A stretch of 64,000 nt of DNA from Cherax quadricarinatus (GCF_038502225.1 NW_027195529.1:80001-144000); one strand, 5' to 3'. Positions 26,401 to 42,220 are shown, counted from the stretch's first letter. Translations and numbers: made by a program. Notes: generated by a model from the letters alone, not told the origin.

Positions 26401-26671
26401 GAACTTTACTGTTCTTCTGTATCACTATTCTGTTTTATATATCAACTAACTCTTTTATTTGTTACTATAATATTTTATTTGCCACTATCCTGTTTTATCT
26501 CTCATTTTACCGTTTTAGATGTCACTATACTGTTTTATTTGTCACTCTACTCTTTTATGTGTTACTATACTGTTTTATGTTATTGTTTGATGTGTTACTA
26601 AACTGTTTTATATGTTACAATACCATTTCATGTGTGTCTATATTGTGTTACTGTGTTGTTGTTACATGTTA

Positions 26672-27480
26672 CTGTAAGTCAGTGTAGTGTTGTTACTGTA
26701 AGTCAGTGTAGTGTTGTTACTGTAAGTCAGTGTAGTGTTGTTACTGTAAGTCAGTGTAGTGTTGTTTCTGTAAGTCAGTGTAGTGCTGTTACTGTAAGTC
26801 AGTGTAGTGTTGTTACTGTAAGTCAGTGTAGTGTTGTTACTGTAAGTCAGTGTAGTGTTGTTACTGTAAGTCAGTGTAGTGTTGTTACTGTAAGTCAGTG
26901 TAGTGTTGTTACTGTAAGTCAGTGTAGTGTTGTTACTGTAAGTCAGTGTAGTGTTGTTACTGTAAGTCAGTGTAGTGTTGTTACTGTAAGTCAGTGTAGT
27001 GTTGTTACTGTAAGTCAGTGTAGTGTTGTTACTGTAAGTCAGTGTAGTGTTGTTACTGTAAGTCAGTGTAGTGTTGTTACTGTCAGTGTAGTGTTGTTAC
27101 TGTAAGTCAGTGTAGTGTTGTTACTGTAAGTCAGTGTAGTGTTGTTACTGTAAGTCAGTGTAGTGTTGTTACTGTAAGTCAGTGTAGTGTTGTTACTGTA
27201 AGTCAGTGTAGTGTTGTTTCTGTAAGTCAGTGTAGTGCTGTTACTGTAAGTCAGTGTAGTGTTGTTACTGTAAGTCAGTGTAGTGTTGTTACTGTAAGTC
27301 AGTGTAGTGTTGTTACTGTAAGTCAGTGTAGTGTTGTTACTGTAAGTCAGTGTAGTGTTGTTACTGTAAGTCAGTGTAGTGTTGTTACTGTAAGTCAGTG
27401 TAGTGTTGTTACTGTAAGTCAGTGTAGTGTTGTTACTGTAAGTCAGTGTAGTGTTGTTACTGTAAGTCAGTGTAGTGTTC
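26672..27480. repeat. 24 bp minisatellite, ~34 copies
   Basis: The unit contains TGTTGTTACTGTAAGTCAG then TGTAG. Copies are nearly perfect. A pair of neighbouring variants (TTTCTGTAAG followed by GTGCTGTTAC) occurs at 26,761 and again at 27,213, marking a 452 bp block duplication. One unit at about 27,080 lacks AAGT. Confidence 0.95.
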
Positions 27481-27863
<383 letters not shown>

Positions 27864-28251
27864 GTCGTGCCGAATAGGCAGAACTTGCGATCTTGGCCTA
27901 AATAGCAACGCTCATCTTGCCATATAGGACAAGCGAAAATTTGTGTATGCAATAATTTCGCCAAAATCATTCTGAACCTAACGAAAAAAATATATTTCAC
28001 TGTGTTTGTTTAGTATTAAATTATTGTAAATAAATCTAAAATATATTTAGCTGGGTTAGGCTAAAATAAATTGTTCTTGTTATAATAAGGTTAGGTAAGT
28101 TTTCTAAGATTCTTTTGGAGCAAAATGAAATTTTTTTACATTAACATTATTTAAAAAAATATATCTTTAAACGTACAAGAGAAAATTTTAGAAATAACTT
28201 AATTTTAAAAGAGTTCTTGCTAATTGACCAGTTTTACATATTCGGCACGAC
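27864..28251 (+). mobile_element. MITE-like element, 388 bp, copy 1
   Basis: It is bounded by perfect 13 bp terminal inverted repeats, GTCGTGCCGAATA and TATTCGGCACGAC. The interior is AT-rich and non-coding, with blocks such as AATAATTTCGCC and AGGTTAGGTAAG. Both sides are TA microsatellite, consistent with insertion at TA, but a target duplication cannot be resolved in a TA run. The copy at 30,627-31,010 is its reverse complement. I recognise it as a common decapod repeat from memory. Confidence 0.8.
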
Positions 28252-30049
<1,798 letters not shown>

Positions 30050-30054
30050 TAAAT

Positions 30055-30193
30055 ATGAAAACATGGGGTGGTAGGGGAAGTGGAATATTCAAACGGCTTC
30101 AGGAAGAAATCCAAATATTTTTCCTTGAAGCCTTTTTATCCACTTCTCCGAGGCTGTGGGTCCCACAATTTACACCAGAGGTGGACCCCATCC
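30055..30193 (+). mobile_element. Interspersed repeat fragment
   Basis: A short island ending in GAGGTGGACCCCATCC before a TA run. I recall very similar sequence as common in decapod genomes. No coding capacity. Confidence 0.35.
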
Positions 30194-30378
<185 letters not shown>

Positions 30379-30525
30379 GGGGTGTTAATGTTGCAGTTTA
30401 AAAACTGTAGTGTAAAGCACCCTTCTGGCAAGACAGTGATGGAGTGAATGATGGTGAAAGTTTTTCTTTTTCGGGCCACCCTGCCTTGGTGGGAATCGGC
30501 CGGTGTGATAATAATAAAAATAAAA
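30379..30525 (+). mobile_element. 3' end of a LINE (RTE-type), tail only
   Basis: The block includes GGGCCACCCTGCC, TTGGTGGGAATCGG and a GATAATAATAAAAATAAAA tail, which I recognise as a typical 3' terminus of RTE-type LINEs in decapods. It may belong to the family whose RT lies at 33.3-34.2 kb, but the two do not overlap, so this is inference. Confidence 0.45.
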
Positions 30526-30559
30526 TATATATATATATGTATATATATATATACATATG

Positions 30560-30626
<67 letters not shown>
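30526..30626. repeat. TA/TG microsatellite, left flank of MITE copy 2
   Basis: A TA run with TGTATA and ACATAT interruptions. Confidence 0.93.
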
Positions 30627-30629
<3 letters not shown>

Positions 30630-31010
30630 GTGCCGAATATGTAAAACTGGTCAATTAGCAACAACTCATTTAAAATGGAGTCCTTTTGTAAAATTTTCTC
30701 TTATACGTTTAAAGATATATTTTTTTCATTAATGTTGAAGTAAAAATTTATAATTTTGCACCAAAAGGAACTTAGAAAACTTACCTAACCTTATTATAAT
30801 AAGCGCAATTTATTTTAGCCTAACCCAACTAAATATATTTTAGATTTGTTTACAATAATTTAATACTAAACAAACACAGTGAAATATATTTTTTTCGTTA
30901 AGTTCAGAACGATTTTGGCGAAATTATTGCATACACAAATTTTCACTTGTCCTATATGGCAAGATGAGTGTTGCTATTTAAGCCAAGATCGCAAGTTCTG
31001 CCTATTCGGC
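30627..31010 (-). mobile_element. MITE-like element copy 2 (reverse), one end damaged
   Basis: Reverse complement of the 27,864 element, about the same length. The left end is intact (GTCGTGCCGAATA at 30,627). The right end stops at TATTCGGC and lacks the last ACGAC, merging into a TA run. It appears too broken to be remobilised. Confidence 0.8.
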
Positions 31011-32842
<1,832 letters not shown>

Positions 32843-32924
32843 GGCGGCAGGAGAGTAGTAGTTACAAGACGTCACACCGCCTACTGACATGGAGTTATGG
32901 TGGTGGCAACTTCCACACCTGGCA

Positions 32925-33165
32925 CTCACCCTTGTGGTACTCATCCCCTGTAGAACTCAACCCCCTGCGGTACTCACCCCCTGTCTAACTCACCCCTGTT
33001 GTACTCACCCCTGGGTACTCACCCCCGGGGTACTCATTCCTGTGGTACTCACCCCCGTGGTACTCTTGTGGTACTCACCCATGTGGCACTCACCCCCTGT
33101 GGAATTCACCCTGTGGTACTCACCCCTGTGCTACTCACCCCTGTGCTACTCATCCCTGCGTAATG
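32925..33165. repeat. Degenerate ~17 bp minisatellite (GGTACTCACCCCTGTG-like)
   Basis: About 14 irregular units built on TACTCACCCC and TGTGG. Unit length varies from about 12 to 18 bp, so the array is old. Confidence 0.85.
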
Positions 33166-33309
33166 ATAGAGAGAACTTCCTCACCTGTGGCAGTGGTAGT
33201 GGAACACTCTTGACTGTGTGGTAATGGTAATGGAACTCTTTTTCTTATCGGATAATTCTGAAAATTCCCATTTAATTGTGGGTAATGGTAATAGTAGTCT
33301 CCATTCCTG
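33166..33309. repeat. Degenerate GGTAATGG repeat, left part
   Basis: GTAATGGTAATGGAA and GGTAATGGTAATAG words recur here and again after 34,240. The RTE fragment therefore lies inside an older degenerate array. Confidence 0.6.
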
Positions 33310-34231
33310 GTAAAGTGTATGGTAGAGTTATAATTGAAAGAATTAAGAGTAAGACGGAGAATAGGATAGCAGATGAACAAGGAGGCTTTAGGAAAGGTAG
33401 GGGGTGTGTGGACCAGGTGTTTACAGTGAAACATATAAGTGAACAGTATTTAGATAAGGCTAAAGAGGTCTTTGTGGCATTTATGGATTTGGAAAAGGCG
33501 TATGACAGGGTGGATAGGGGGGCAATGTGGCAGATGTTGCAAGTGTATGGTGTAGGAGGTAGGTTACTGAAAGCAGTGAAGAGTTTTTACGAGGATAGTG
33601 AGGCTCAAGTTAGAGTATGTAGGAAAGAGGGGAAATTTTTTCCCAGTAAAAGTAGGCCTTAGACAAGGATGTGTGATGTCACCGTGGTTGTTTAATATAT
33701 TTATAGATGGGGTTGTAAGAGAAGTAAATGCGAGGGTCTTGGCAAGAGGCGTGGAGTTAAAAGATAAAGAATCACACACAAAGTGGGAGTTGTCACAGCT
33801 GCTCTTTGCTGATGACACTGTGCTCTTGGGAGATTCTGAAGAGAAGTTGCAGAGATTGGTGGATGAATTTGGTAGGGTGTGCAAAAGAAGAAAATTAAAG
33901 GTGAATACAGGAAAGAGTAAGGTTATGAGGATAACAAAAAGATTAGGTGATGAAAGATTGAATATCAGATTGGAGGGAGAGAGTATGGAGGAGGTGAACG
34001 TATTCAGATATTTGGGAGTGGACGTGTCAGCGGATGGGTCTATGAAAGATGAGGTGAATCATAGAATTGATGAGGGAAAAAGAGTGAGTGGTGCACTTAG
34101 GAGTCTGTGGAGACAAAGAACTTTGTCCTTGGAGGCAAAGAGGGGAATGTATGAGAGTATAGTTTTACCAACGCTCTTATATGGGTGTGAAGCGTGGGTG
34201 ATGAATGTTGCAGCGAGGAGAAGGCTGGAGG
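33310..34231 (+). pseudogene. RTE-type LINE reverse transcriptase fragment, frameshifted
   Basis: Two overlapping frames give one RT. The first (to ~33,662) has DEQGGFRKGRGCVDQ and motif A FMDLEKAYDRVD. The second (from ~33,640) has GLRQGCVMSPWLFN (motif B), LLFADDTVLL (motif C), a YLGVDVSADG block and YGCEAWVMN near the C-terminus. The break lies at a T6 run (~33,637), probably a one-base gain. The fragment lacks the endonuclease and stops at RRLED, short of the usual end. A 7 bp direct repeat ATTCCTG flanks it (33,303-33,309 and 34,232-34,238), a possible target duplication. The RTE assignment is from motif style, by memory. Confidence 0.8.
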
Positions 34232-34238
34232 ATTCCTG

Positions 34239-34690
34239 ATGTTGTGAAGAGTTGGATCCTGTACCACGAGGGTAATGGTAACTGGAGAATCTTTCCTGAA
34301 GAATAATGGAGAAGGGTGCACTCCTTTCCTTGGAGGTAATGGATTAATGAACCCTCATTAGTTTACCGGGCAATTAAATCCTCTTTCCTTGGGGTTACTG
34401 GGAGATCGAATCCCCTTTCCGCAATTCTGAAACGCCTTTCCTTAAGTTTAACTGTGGTGTAATGGAAGATTTAAAAACCCTTTCCAGAGAAGAGACGGGA
34501 GTTAATGGAAGTGGAATCATTTTGCCTATGGATTAATGGAAGTGCAGACCTGGGGTTTAATGGAATTAGTAAACCCCTTGGGTAGAAATTAAAATGGAAT
34601 TCTCTCACCTGAGGCATGAAGACAGATTGTTTAAACTAACTGAAAACAGCGTAATATATTCACAAGGTGAAGGCACAGAATGCTTTGATA
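34239..34690. repeat. Degenerate GGTAATGG/CTTTCC repeat, right part
   Basis: Irregular units combine CCTTTCC with TTAATGGA words. No gene is supported. Confidence 0.6.
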
Positions 34691-34699
34691 GATGTTAAA

Positions 34700-34800
34700 T
34701 TTTGTAAATGGTCCAGGTCGGACCGAAACGTCGTCATAAGCTGTTCTCTCTCCTATGTGCGGCTTTTTTGTGCATTATATTTTGTTTCTTCACTTTCCGG
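34700..34800 (+). ncRNA. Hammerhead-like motif, family 2
   Basis: GGTCC-AGGTC-GGACC hairpin followed directly by GAAACGTCGTC, the hammerhead 3' core with a GUC cleavage triplet and a two-pair ACGU stem III. The 5' core (CUGAUGA) is degenerate (TTGTAAAT). Downstream CTATGTGCGG matches the palindrome at 37.3 kb. Confidence 0.4.
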
Positions 34801-34814
34801 CTAGATGAAAATTA

Positions 34815-36480
34815 TAATTCAAATTCAAATTCAAATTTATTTATTTCTTTGCAAGTAGTACATTGAGATTATGTATTTACAATAATGGGTTCCAGTTCAA
34901 AGAGAACTTCTATTATGCCTAGGCATTATGGGCCGACTTAATTTATTGTCTGACTGACTACTTAACACTAAATAAATTTATTGTAGTTGCACAGTAGTTC
35001 TATTAATTATAAGTGAATCTAATTTATATAAACCAAAGGATATATTCATATATTCAAAAACTCTTTTTGTGAAACATGATTCAATTATATTCCTGTCGAC
35101 AATGGACAATAGGTTGAAAAGTAAATATTGAAATTATATTATGGGAATATTGAGTATTGAGCATTTCGTCTAGGGTGATTAAGTGGCTTTTGAGAAGAGT
35201 CTTAAATTGATTTTCAGCCCGGGTTACTTTAGTATTTCCTGGTAATGGAATCCAAATTTTAGGGCCCTTTATGTGCATAGAGTTTTTACACAGTGTGATA
35301 TGGACACGGGGTACATCAAAAAGAGATCTGTGTCTTGTGTTATGGTCGTGTGTCCTGTTAAGGTTGATGAGAAGTTTGAGTGGAGGGTTTATGTTTGCGT
35401 GTATTGTTCTGTGTATGTAGTAGGTACATGAATAGGCATGGATGTTCTTTATGGTGAGCAGATTTAGACTTTTGAAAATTGGTGGAGTATGCTGTCGGGA
35501 GTGGGATTTGTTATCATTCTGACTGCTGCCTTTTGCTGGGTTATTAGTGATCTTAGGTGATTTAATGTTGTTGATCCCCACGCACAAATTCCATATGTGA
35601 GATATGGGTAGATGAGTGAATGGTACAGTGCCAGGAGAGCTGATTGTGGAACATAGTACCTTAGAGATTTCTTGGGTGATTTGTTGTATATGTGTCTGGA
35701 ACTTGAGGCTACTGTCAAGAGGCTCACTCACAAGAGGCTACTCACAAGTCTTACAGAGGAAAAATTCCTAAGAATTTTCCCTCTGTGAGTCTTGTGAGAG
35801 GTGATCCGTTTAGCGTTATGTCAAGTGGAACATTTGCAACTTTGTCTCCAAGCTGAATGAAATAGGTTTTATCAGTATTCAGGGTAAGTTTACTAGTCAT
35901 CATCCAGGCAGAAACTTTCTGCAATTCGGCATTGACAATGTTGGCCAGTATGACTGGGTTTGGGTGGGAGAAGACATATGTAGTGTCATCTGCAAATAAT
36001 ATGGGTTTGAGTAGCTGTGATGCATTCGGTAGGTCATTGATGTAGATGAGAAAGAGGAGTGGTCCAAGGACACTTCCCTGTGGGACTCCTACTGTGATCG
36101 GTTGTGTGGAAGAGTTTGCACCATTTGTGTACACATATTGGCTTCTGGTACTAAGGTATGACTTTAGGTAATTGAGGGAGTGGCCTCTTATACCATAGTG
36201 TACAACAGTTCATGGTCGATTGTATCAAAAGCTTTACGTAAATCAGTGAAAATTCTCAGCGGGATTTCTTTCTTTTCGAGGACGGTATATATTAGTTCTA
36301 GCATGTGTATGATAGCATCATTTGTGCTTTTATTATTCCTGAATCCAAACTTACAGGGGTTTAATATGTTGTGACTGATCTAGGTAAGAATAGATCCCTC
36401 TATGAATTAATTTTTCAAAGATTTTAGAGAGCAGTGGTAAGTTAGATATTGGTCTATAGTTATTCAAATCAGCTTAGTCA
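34815..36480 (-). pseudogene. LINE reverse transcriptase pseudogene (CR1/Jockey-like), minus strand
   Basis: On the minus strand, from the right: NNYRPISNLPLLSKIFEKL (~36,430), motif A DLRKAFDTIDHE (~36,220), VGVPQGSVLGPLLFL (~36,070), LFADDT (~35,990), a KFLGI block (~35,770), then a shifted frame with the thumb/C-terminal part ending at ~35,084. Stops and frameshifts break it (near 36,380-36,250 and 35,740). The 3' end carries a TTTGAA-type simple tail (34,817-34,840). It belongs to a family distinct from the other LINEs here. Catalytic motifs A, B and C are readable but not in one frame. Confidence 0.8.
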
Positions 36481-36865
36481 CCTCAATAAATCAGACGAAT
36501 AAGTTCAGACGAAGATTGCAGAACCAACTGAGGTGGAAGACTTCACTCATCTGATCAGAAATATGGACAGCCTGGTAGGGGATATACCTTTGATAAGTTC
36601 CCAGTGTTGTTATACTCCCAAAGTCCTTCTTGGGGCCAGGCTCGTCTGATGCCTGGGTGCAGATCACATCAAACTCAAGACAAAACCTAGTGGAAGAAGA
36701 GACCAGGTTAGACAACACCAACACAATTCATCACGAAGCTGGGTTTTTTCTATCATACTTTACCACGATGTACATACACGAGATTAAAGACAGAAGCAAG
36801 GAATTCATTATTTATCCATTACTACAAATCAGCATTAACTCTGAAAATTTCTATTCATCATCAGT
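36481..36865. other. Non-coding stretch, possibly repeat-derived
   Basis: No domain in the short frames on either strand, and no clear repeat family. Confidence 0.45.
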
Positions 36866-37170
36866 CATTCTTCTCCACAATTCATCATCAACCATCTATC
36901 GCCACAACTCACTATAAACAAATCCATAATTACAACTCATTGTACACCATCCATCACCAAATGTCGGCATAATCCATCCATCACCTCAATTCAGTATACA
37001 TCGTTCATCATCTCGACTCACTATTAACCATTCATCTCCACAACTCACTATCAACCATTCGTCGCCACAACTCACCATCAACCATCAATTACCTCAACTC
37101 ACTATAAACTATCCATCACCACAACTCACCAACAGCAACTCATCATCAACAGCAACTCATCATCAATCAC
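36866..37170. repeat. Degenerate ~30 bp minisatellite (CACAACTCACTATCAACCAT-like)
   Basis: About ten units of ACTCACTAT..AACCATCCATC..CACAA with frequent substitutions. An old array. Confidence 0.8.
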
Positions 37171-37236
37171 CCATCAAATCAATTCTGTGTGTGTTCTGGC
37201 TCATAACGCGTTCAGTACGTGATCTGTACCAGATCA

Positions 37237-37393
37237 ATACACAAATAACCCGCACATAAAAGAGAGAAGCTTACGACGACGTTTCGGTCCGACTTGGACC
37301 ATTGACAAAGTCACACTGACTTTGTCAATGGTCCAAGTCGGACCGAAACGTCGTCGTAAGCTTCTCTCTTTTATGTGCGGGTTATTTGTGTAT
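37237..37393. repeat. Perfect 77 bp inverted repeat, 3 nt spacer, with hammerhead-like arms
   Basis: I compared the arms base by base and found no mismatch (37,237-37,313 and 37,317-37,393; spacer CAC). Each arm contains the GGTCC..GGACC hairpin followed by GAAACGTCGTC (left on minus, right on plus) and a CACATAAAAGAGAG block also present, diverged, at 34.76 kb. It looks like a head-to-head junction of a Penelope-like terminal repeat. Confidence 0.9.
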
Positions 37394-38395
37394 CGTTCCA
37401 GTCACGGTATTGTGCCTTTTTGTTATTTATGTACCAGATCAATATTGTATGTGAGAATAAAGTCAAGAAAATTTTCCACCTAGCTTGAATTTCTTAAGAA
37501 AACCCTGTGTTCAATTTGTTTGTTTCTGGATTAAGAAAATCTTGTCTTAAATCAAGTATTTACTGGTTAAACACAAACTTTCTACGCTTTTACTCAAGGG
37601 TCTCTCACACTACTTATGTATGGTGACCCATAGGTTCCTCATCACTTCATTGTATGATGTCTCATAGGTCCCTCATAACTTCATTATATGATGTCTCATA
37701 GGTTCCTCATAACTTCATTGTATGATGTCTCATAGGTCCCTCATAACTTCATACGTTCTTCACATTTTTTTTTTAAACCATCGAGTGGGTTTGTTTTGTT
37801 TTTGTGTTCAGTCTAAGTCTACATTTCATAATTGTTCCCCAAGCAGAGTAGCTGAAAAAATATCTTCCTCTAGTCAAGAAGAGGTCACCTTGACAAACCT
37901 AACTTACAAACCTGACTTACAGGGAAAGAATTCTAAGCTGCTTATCCATGTCAAGTGGAAAGGAAACACCAGAAAAATTAACAGTCATTATAATCACTGA
38001 GGAAAGCACAGACATGTGAACACTGAACATCGATAATTTACAAGACATTTTTTAATATTAATGTGCATATTACAACAGAAAGAAGAAACCGATAGTTACC
38101 ATCAACCAGCCATAATTTCTGCTACCCATTAACCACCCACGATTTGTTGATTTATGTTATACCAGAGGTGGTGGTACGAACATTGATGTTAATTAACCGG
38201 GAAGATTTTTATGAAATGTGTTGAGCAATAAATGCGTAATGCTTGATGAATAGGAGGAAATCAGATTCGAAAGAAGGAAGTGGAGAGAAACTCCAAATCT
38301 CTGGATCAAGATCTCTTCACCGATGAGACACCTCCTTCAAAGTGACTGAGTACAAAGAACTGTAGCCACATTGTGGGGACGGTGACCTGTGTTGT
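37394..38395. other. Mostly non-coding; includes a 34 bp x 4 tandem repeat
   Basis: At about 37,619-37,756 a unit with TCATAGGTCCCTCATAAC and TTCATTGTATGATG repeats four times. The rest is AT-rich with no supported gene. Confidence 0.7.
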
Positions 38396-41300
38396 CACTC
38401 TCACCAGGTCCACACTATACTCTCACCAGGTCCACACTACACTCTCACCAGGTCCAGACTACACTCTCACCAGGTCCAGACTACACTCTCACCAGGTCCA
38501 CACTACACTCTCACCAGGCCCACACTACACTCTCACCAGGTCCACACTACACTCTCACCAGGCCCACACTACACTCTCACCAGGTCCAGACTACACTCTC
38601 ACCAGGTCCACACTACACTCTCACCAGGCCCACACTACACTCTCACCAGGTCCAGACTACACTCTCACCAGGTATACACTACACTCTCACCAGGTCCACA
38701 CTACACTCTCACCAGGCCCACACTACACTCTCACCAGGTCCAGACTACACTCTCACCAGGTATACACTACACTCTCACCAGGTCCAGACTACACTCTCAC
38801 CAGGTATACACTACACTCTCACCAGGTCCACACTACACCCTCACCTGGTCCACACTATACTCTCACCAGGTCTACACTACACTCTCACCAGGTCCACACT
38901 ACACTCTCACCAGGTCCACACTACACTCTCACCAGGTCCACACTACACTCTCACCAGGTCTAGACTACACTCTCACCAGGCCCACACTACACTCTCACCA
39001 GGTCCACACTACACTCTCACCAGGTCCACACTACACTCTCACCAGGTCCAGACTACACTCTCACCAGGCCCACACTACACTCTCACCACGTCCACACTAC
39101 ACTCTCACCAGGTCCACACTACACTCTCACGAGGTCCACACTACACTCTCACCAGGCCCACACTATACACTCACCAGGTCCACACTACACTCTCACCAGG
39201 TCCACACTACACTCTCACCAGGTCCACACTACACTCTCACCAGGCCCACACTACACTCTCACCAGGTCCACACTACACTCTCACCAGGTCCACACTACAC
39301 TCTCACCAGGTCCACACTACACTCTCACCAGGCCCACACTATACTCTCACCAGGTCCACACTACACTCTCACCAGGTCCACACTACACTCTCACCAGGTC
39401 CACACTACACTCTCACCAGGCCCACACTACACTCTCACCAGGTCCACACTACACTTTCACCAGGTCCACACTACACTCTCACCAGGCCCACACTACACTC
39501 TCACCAGGTCCACACTACACTCTCACCAGGCCCACACTACACTCTCACCAGGTCCACACTACACTCTCACCAGGTCCAAACTACACTCTCACCAAGTCCA
39601 CACTACACTCTCACCAGGTCCACACTACACTCTCACCAGGTCCAGACTACACTCTCACCAGGTCCACACTACACTCTCACCAGGTCCACACTACACTCTC
39701 ACCAGGTCCACACTACACTCTCACCAGGTCCACACTACACTCTCACCAGGTCCACACTACACTCTCACCAGGTCCAGACTACACTCTCACCAGGTCCACA
39801 CTACACTCTCACCAGATCCAGATTACACTCTCACCGGGTCCACACTACACTCTCACCAGGTCCACACTACACTCTCACCAAGTCCAGACTACACTCTCAC
39901 CAGGTCCACACTACACTCTCACCAGGTATACACTTCACTCTCACCAGGTCTAGTCTACACTCTCACCAGGTCCACACTACACTCTCACCAGGTCCACACT
40001 ACACTCTCACCAGGTCCACACTACACTCTCACCAGGTCCACACTACACTCTCACCAGGTCCACACTACACTCACCAGGTCCACACTACACTCTCACCAGG
40101 TCCACACTACACTCTCACCAGGTCCACACTACACTCTCACCAGGTCCACACTACACTCTCACCAGGTCCACACTACACTCTCACCAGGTCCACACTACTC
40201 TCTCACCAGGTCCACACTACACTCTCACCAGGCCCACACTACTCTCTCACCAGGTCCAGACTACATTCTCACCAGGTCCACGCTACACTCTCACCAGGTC
40301 CAGATTACACTCAACAGGTCCACACTACACTCTCTCCAGGTCCAGATTACTCTCTAACCAGGTCAACACTACTCTCTCACCAGGTCCAGACTACACTCTC
40401 ACCAGGTCCAGACTACACTCTCACCAGGTCCAGACTACACTCTCACCAGGTCCAGACTACACTCTCACCAGGTCCAGACTACACTCTCACCAGGTCCACA
40501 CTACACTCTCACCAGGTCCACACTACACTCTCACCAGGTCCACACTACACTCTCACCAAGTCCACACTACACTCTCACTAGGTCCACACTACCCTCTCAC
40601 CAGGTCCACACTACACTCTCACCAGGCCCACACTACACTCTCACCAGGTCCACACTACACTCTCACCAGGTCCACACTACACTCTCACCAGGTCCACACT
40701 ACACTCTCACCAGGTCCACACTACACTCTCACCAGGTCCACACTACACTCTCACCAGGTCCACACTACACTCTCACCAGGTCCACACTACACTCTCACCA
40801 GGTCCACACTACACTCTCACCAGGTCCACACTACACTCTCACCACGTCCACACTACACTCTCACCAGGTCCACACTACACTCTCACCACGTCCACACTAC
40901 ACTCTCACCAGGTCCAGACTACACTCTCACCAGGTCCACACTACACTCTCACCAGGTCCACACTACACTCTCACCACGTCCACACTACACTCTCACCAGG
41001 TCCACACTACATTCTCACCACGTCCACACTACACTCTCACCACGTCCACACTACACTCTCACCAGGTCCACACTACACTCTCACCAGGTCCACACTACAC
41101 TCTCACCACGTCCACACTACACTTTCACCTGGTCCACACTACACTCTCACCACGTCCACACTACACTCTCACCAGGTCCACACTACACTCTCACCAGGTC
41201 CACACTACACTCTCACCAGGTCCACACTACACTCTCACCAGGTCCAGACTACACACTCACCAGGTCCACACTACACTCTTACCACGTCCACACTACACTC

Positions 41301-42220
41301 TCACCAGGTCCACACTACACTCTCACCAGGTCCAGACTACACTCTCACCAGGTCCACACTACACTCTTACCAAGTCCACACTACACTCTCACCAGGTCCA
41401 CACTACACTCTCACCAGGTCCACACTACACTCTCACAAGGCCCACACTACACTCTCACCAGGTTCACACTACTCTCCCACCAGGTCCACACTACACTTTC
41501 ACCAGGTCCACATTACATTCTCACCAGGTCCACACTACACTCTCACAAGGTCCACACTACACTCTCACCACGTCCACACTACTCTCTCACCAGGTCCACA
41601 CTACACTCTCACCAGGTCCACACTACACTCTCACCAGGTCCACACTACACTCTCACCACGTCCACACTACACTCTCACCAGGTCCACACTACACTCTCAC
41701 CACGTCCACACTACACTCTCACCAGGTCCAGACTACACTCTCACCAGGTCCACACTACACTCTCACCAGGTCCACACTACACTCTCACCACGTCCACACT
41801 ACACTCTCACCAGGTCCACACTACACTCTCACCACGTCCACACTACACTCTCACCACGTCCACACTACACTCTCACCAGGTCCACACTACACTCTCACCA
41901 GGTCCACACTACACTCTCACCACGTCCACACTACACTATCACCAGGTCCACACTACACTCTCACCACGTCCACACTACACTCTCACCAGGTCCACACTAC
42001 ACTCTCACCAGGTCCACACTACACTCTCACCAGGTCCACACTACACTCTCACCAGGTCCAGACTACACACTCACCAGGTCCACACTACACTCTCACCACG
42101 TCCACACTACACTCTCACCAGGTCCACACTACACTCTCACCAGGTCCACACTACACTCTCACCAGGTCCACACTACACTCTCACCACTTCCACACTACAC
42201 TCTCACCACTTCCACACTAA
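38396..42220. repeat. 22 bp minisatellite, 3.8 kb
   Basis: About 174 units of GTCCACACTACACTCTCACC plus AG. Frequent single-base subtypes (GGCCC, GTCCAG, CACGTCC, GTATAC, AAGTCC) are distributed in patches: GGCCC and GTCCAG dominate the left half, CACGTCC the right. The plus strand is A/C-rich with few G. Because 22 is not a multiple of 3, a stop-free frame cycles through three peptides, giving a 730-codon artefact. Confidence 0.97.

Larger units (their letters stand above)
17977..26450 (+). other. Segmental duplicate, long copy (paralogue of 52.1-54.3 kb)
   Basis: Shared landmarks appear in the same order as in 52,107-54,280: a TA run; a block with GAGATT..AGATTCGCATTTGA; a tRNA-headed VNTR element; a flank with TTGCTAATTTG; sequence related to the 42 bp unit; a flank with GAGTTAACATTAA; and sequence related to the 21 bp unit. 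This copy is about 8.5 kb against about 2.2 kb, and most of the excess lies in the tandem arrays. Identity was judged by eye only. Confidence 0.7.

Noticed and set aside
24447..26601. 651- and 669-codon leucine/cysteine-rich ORFs as membrane proteins
   Set aside because: Hydrophobicity comes from the T-rich 21 bp unit. Overlapping frames give equivalent peptides with no conserved topology.
32889..33224. 111-codon proline/threonine-rich ORF
   Set aside because: It lies over the degenerate TACTCACCCC minisatellite.
37722..38000. 92-codon ORF as a small gene
   Set aside because: It starts inside the 34 bp tandem repeat and shows no domain, and nothing in its composition suggests coding.
38389..40581. 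730-codon plus-strand ORF in the 22 bp array
   Set aside because: A 22 bp unit without stops yields a 22-residue cycle in any phase. The frame ends when a substitution makes a TAG, with no gene structure.
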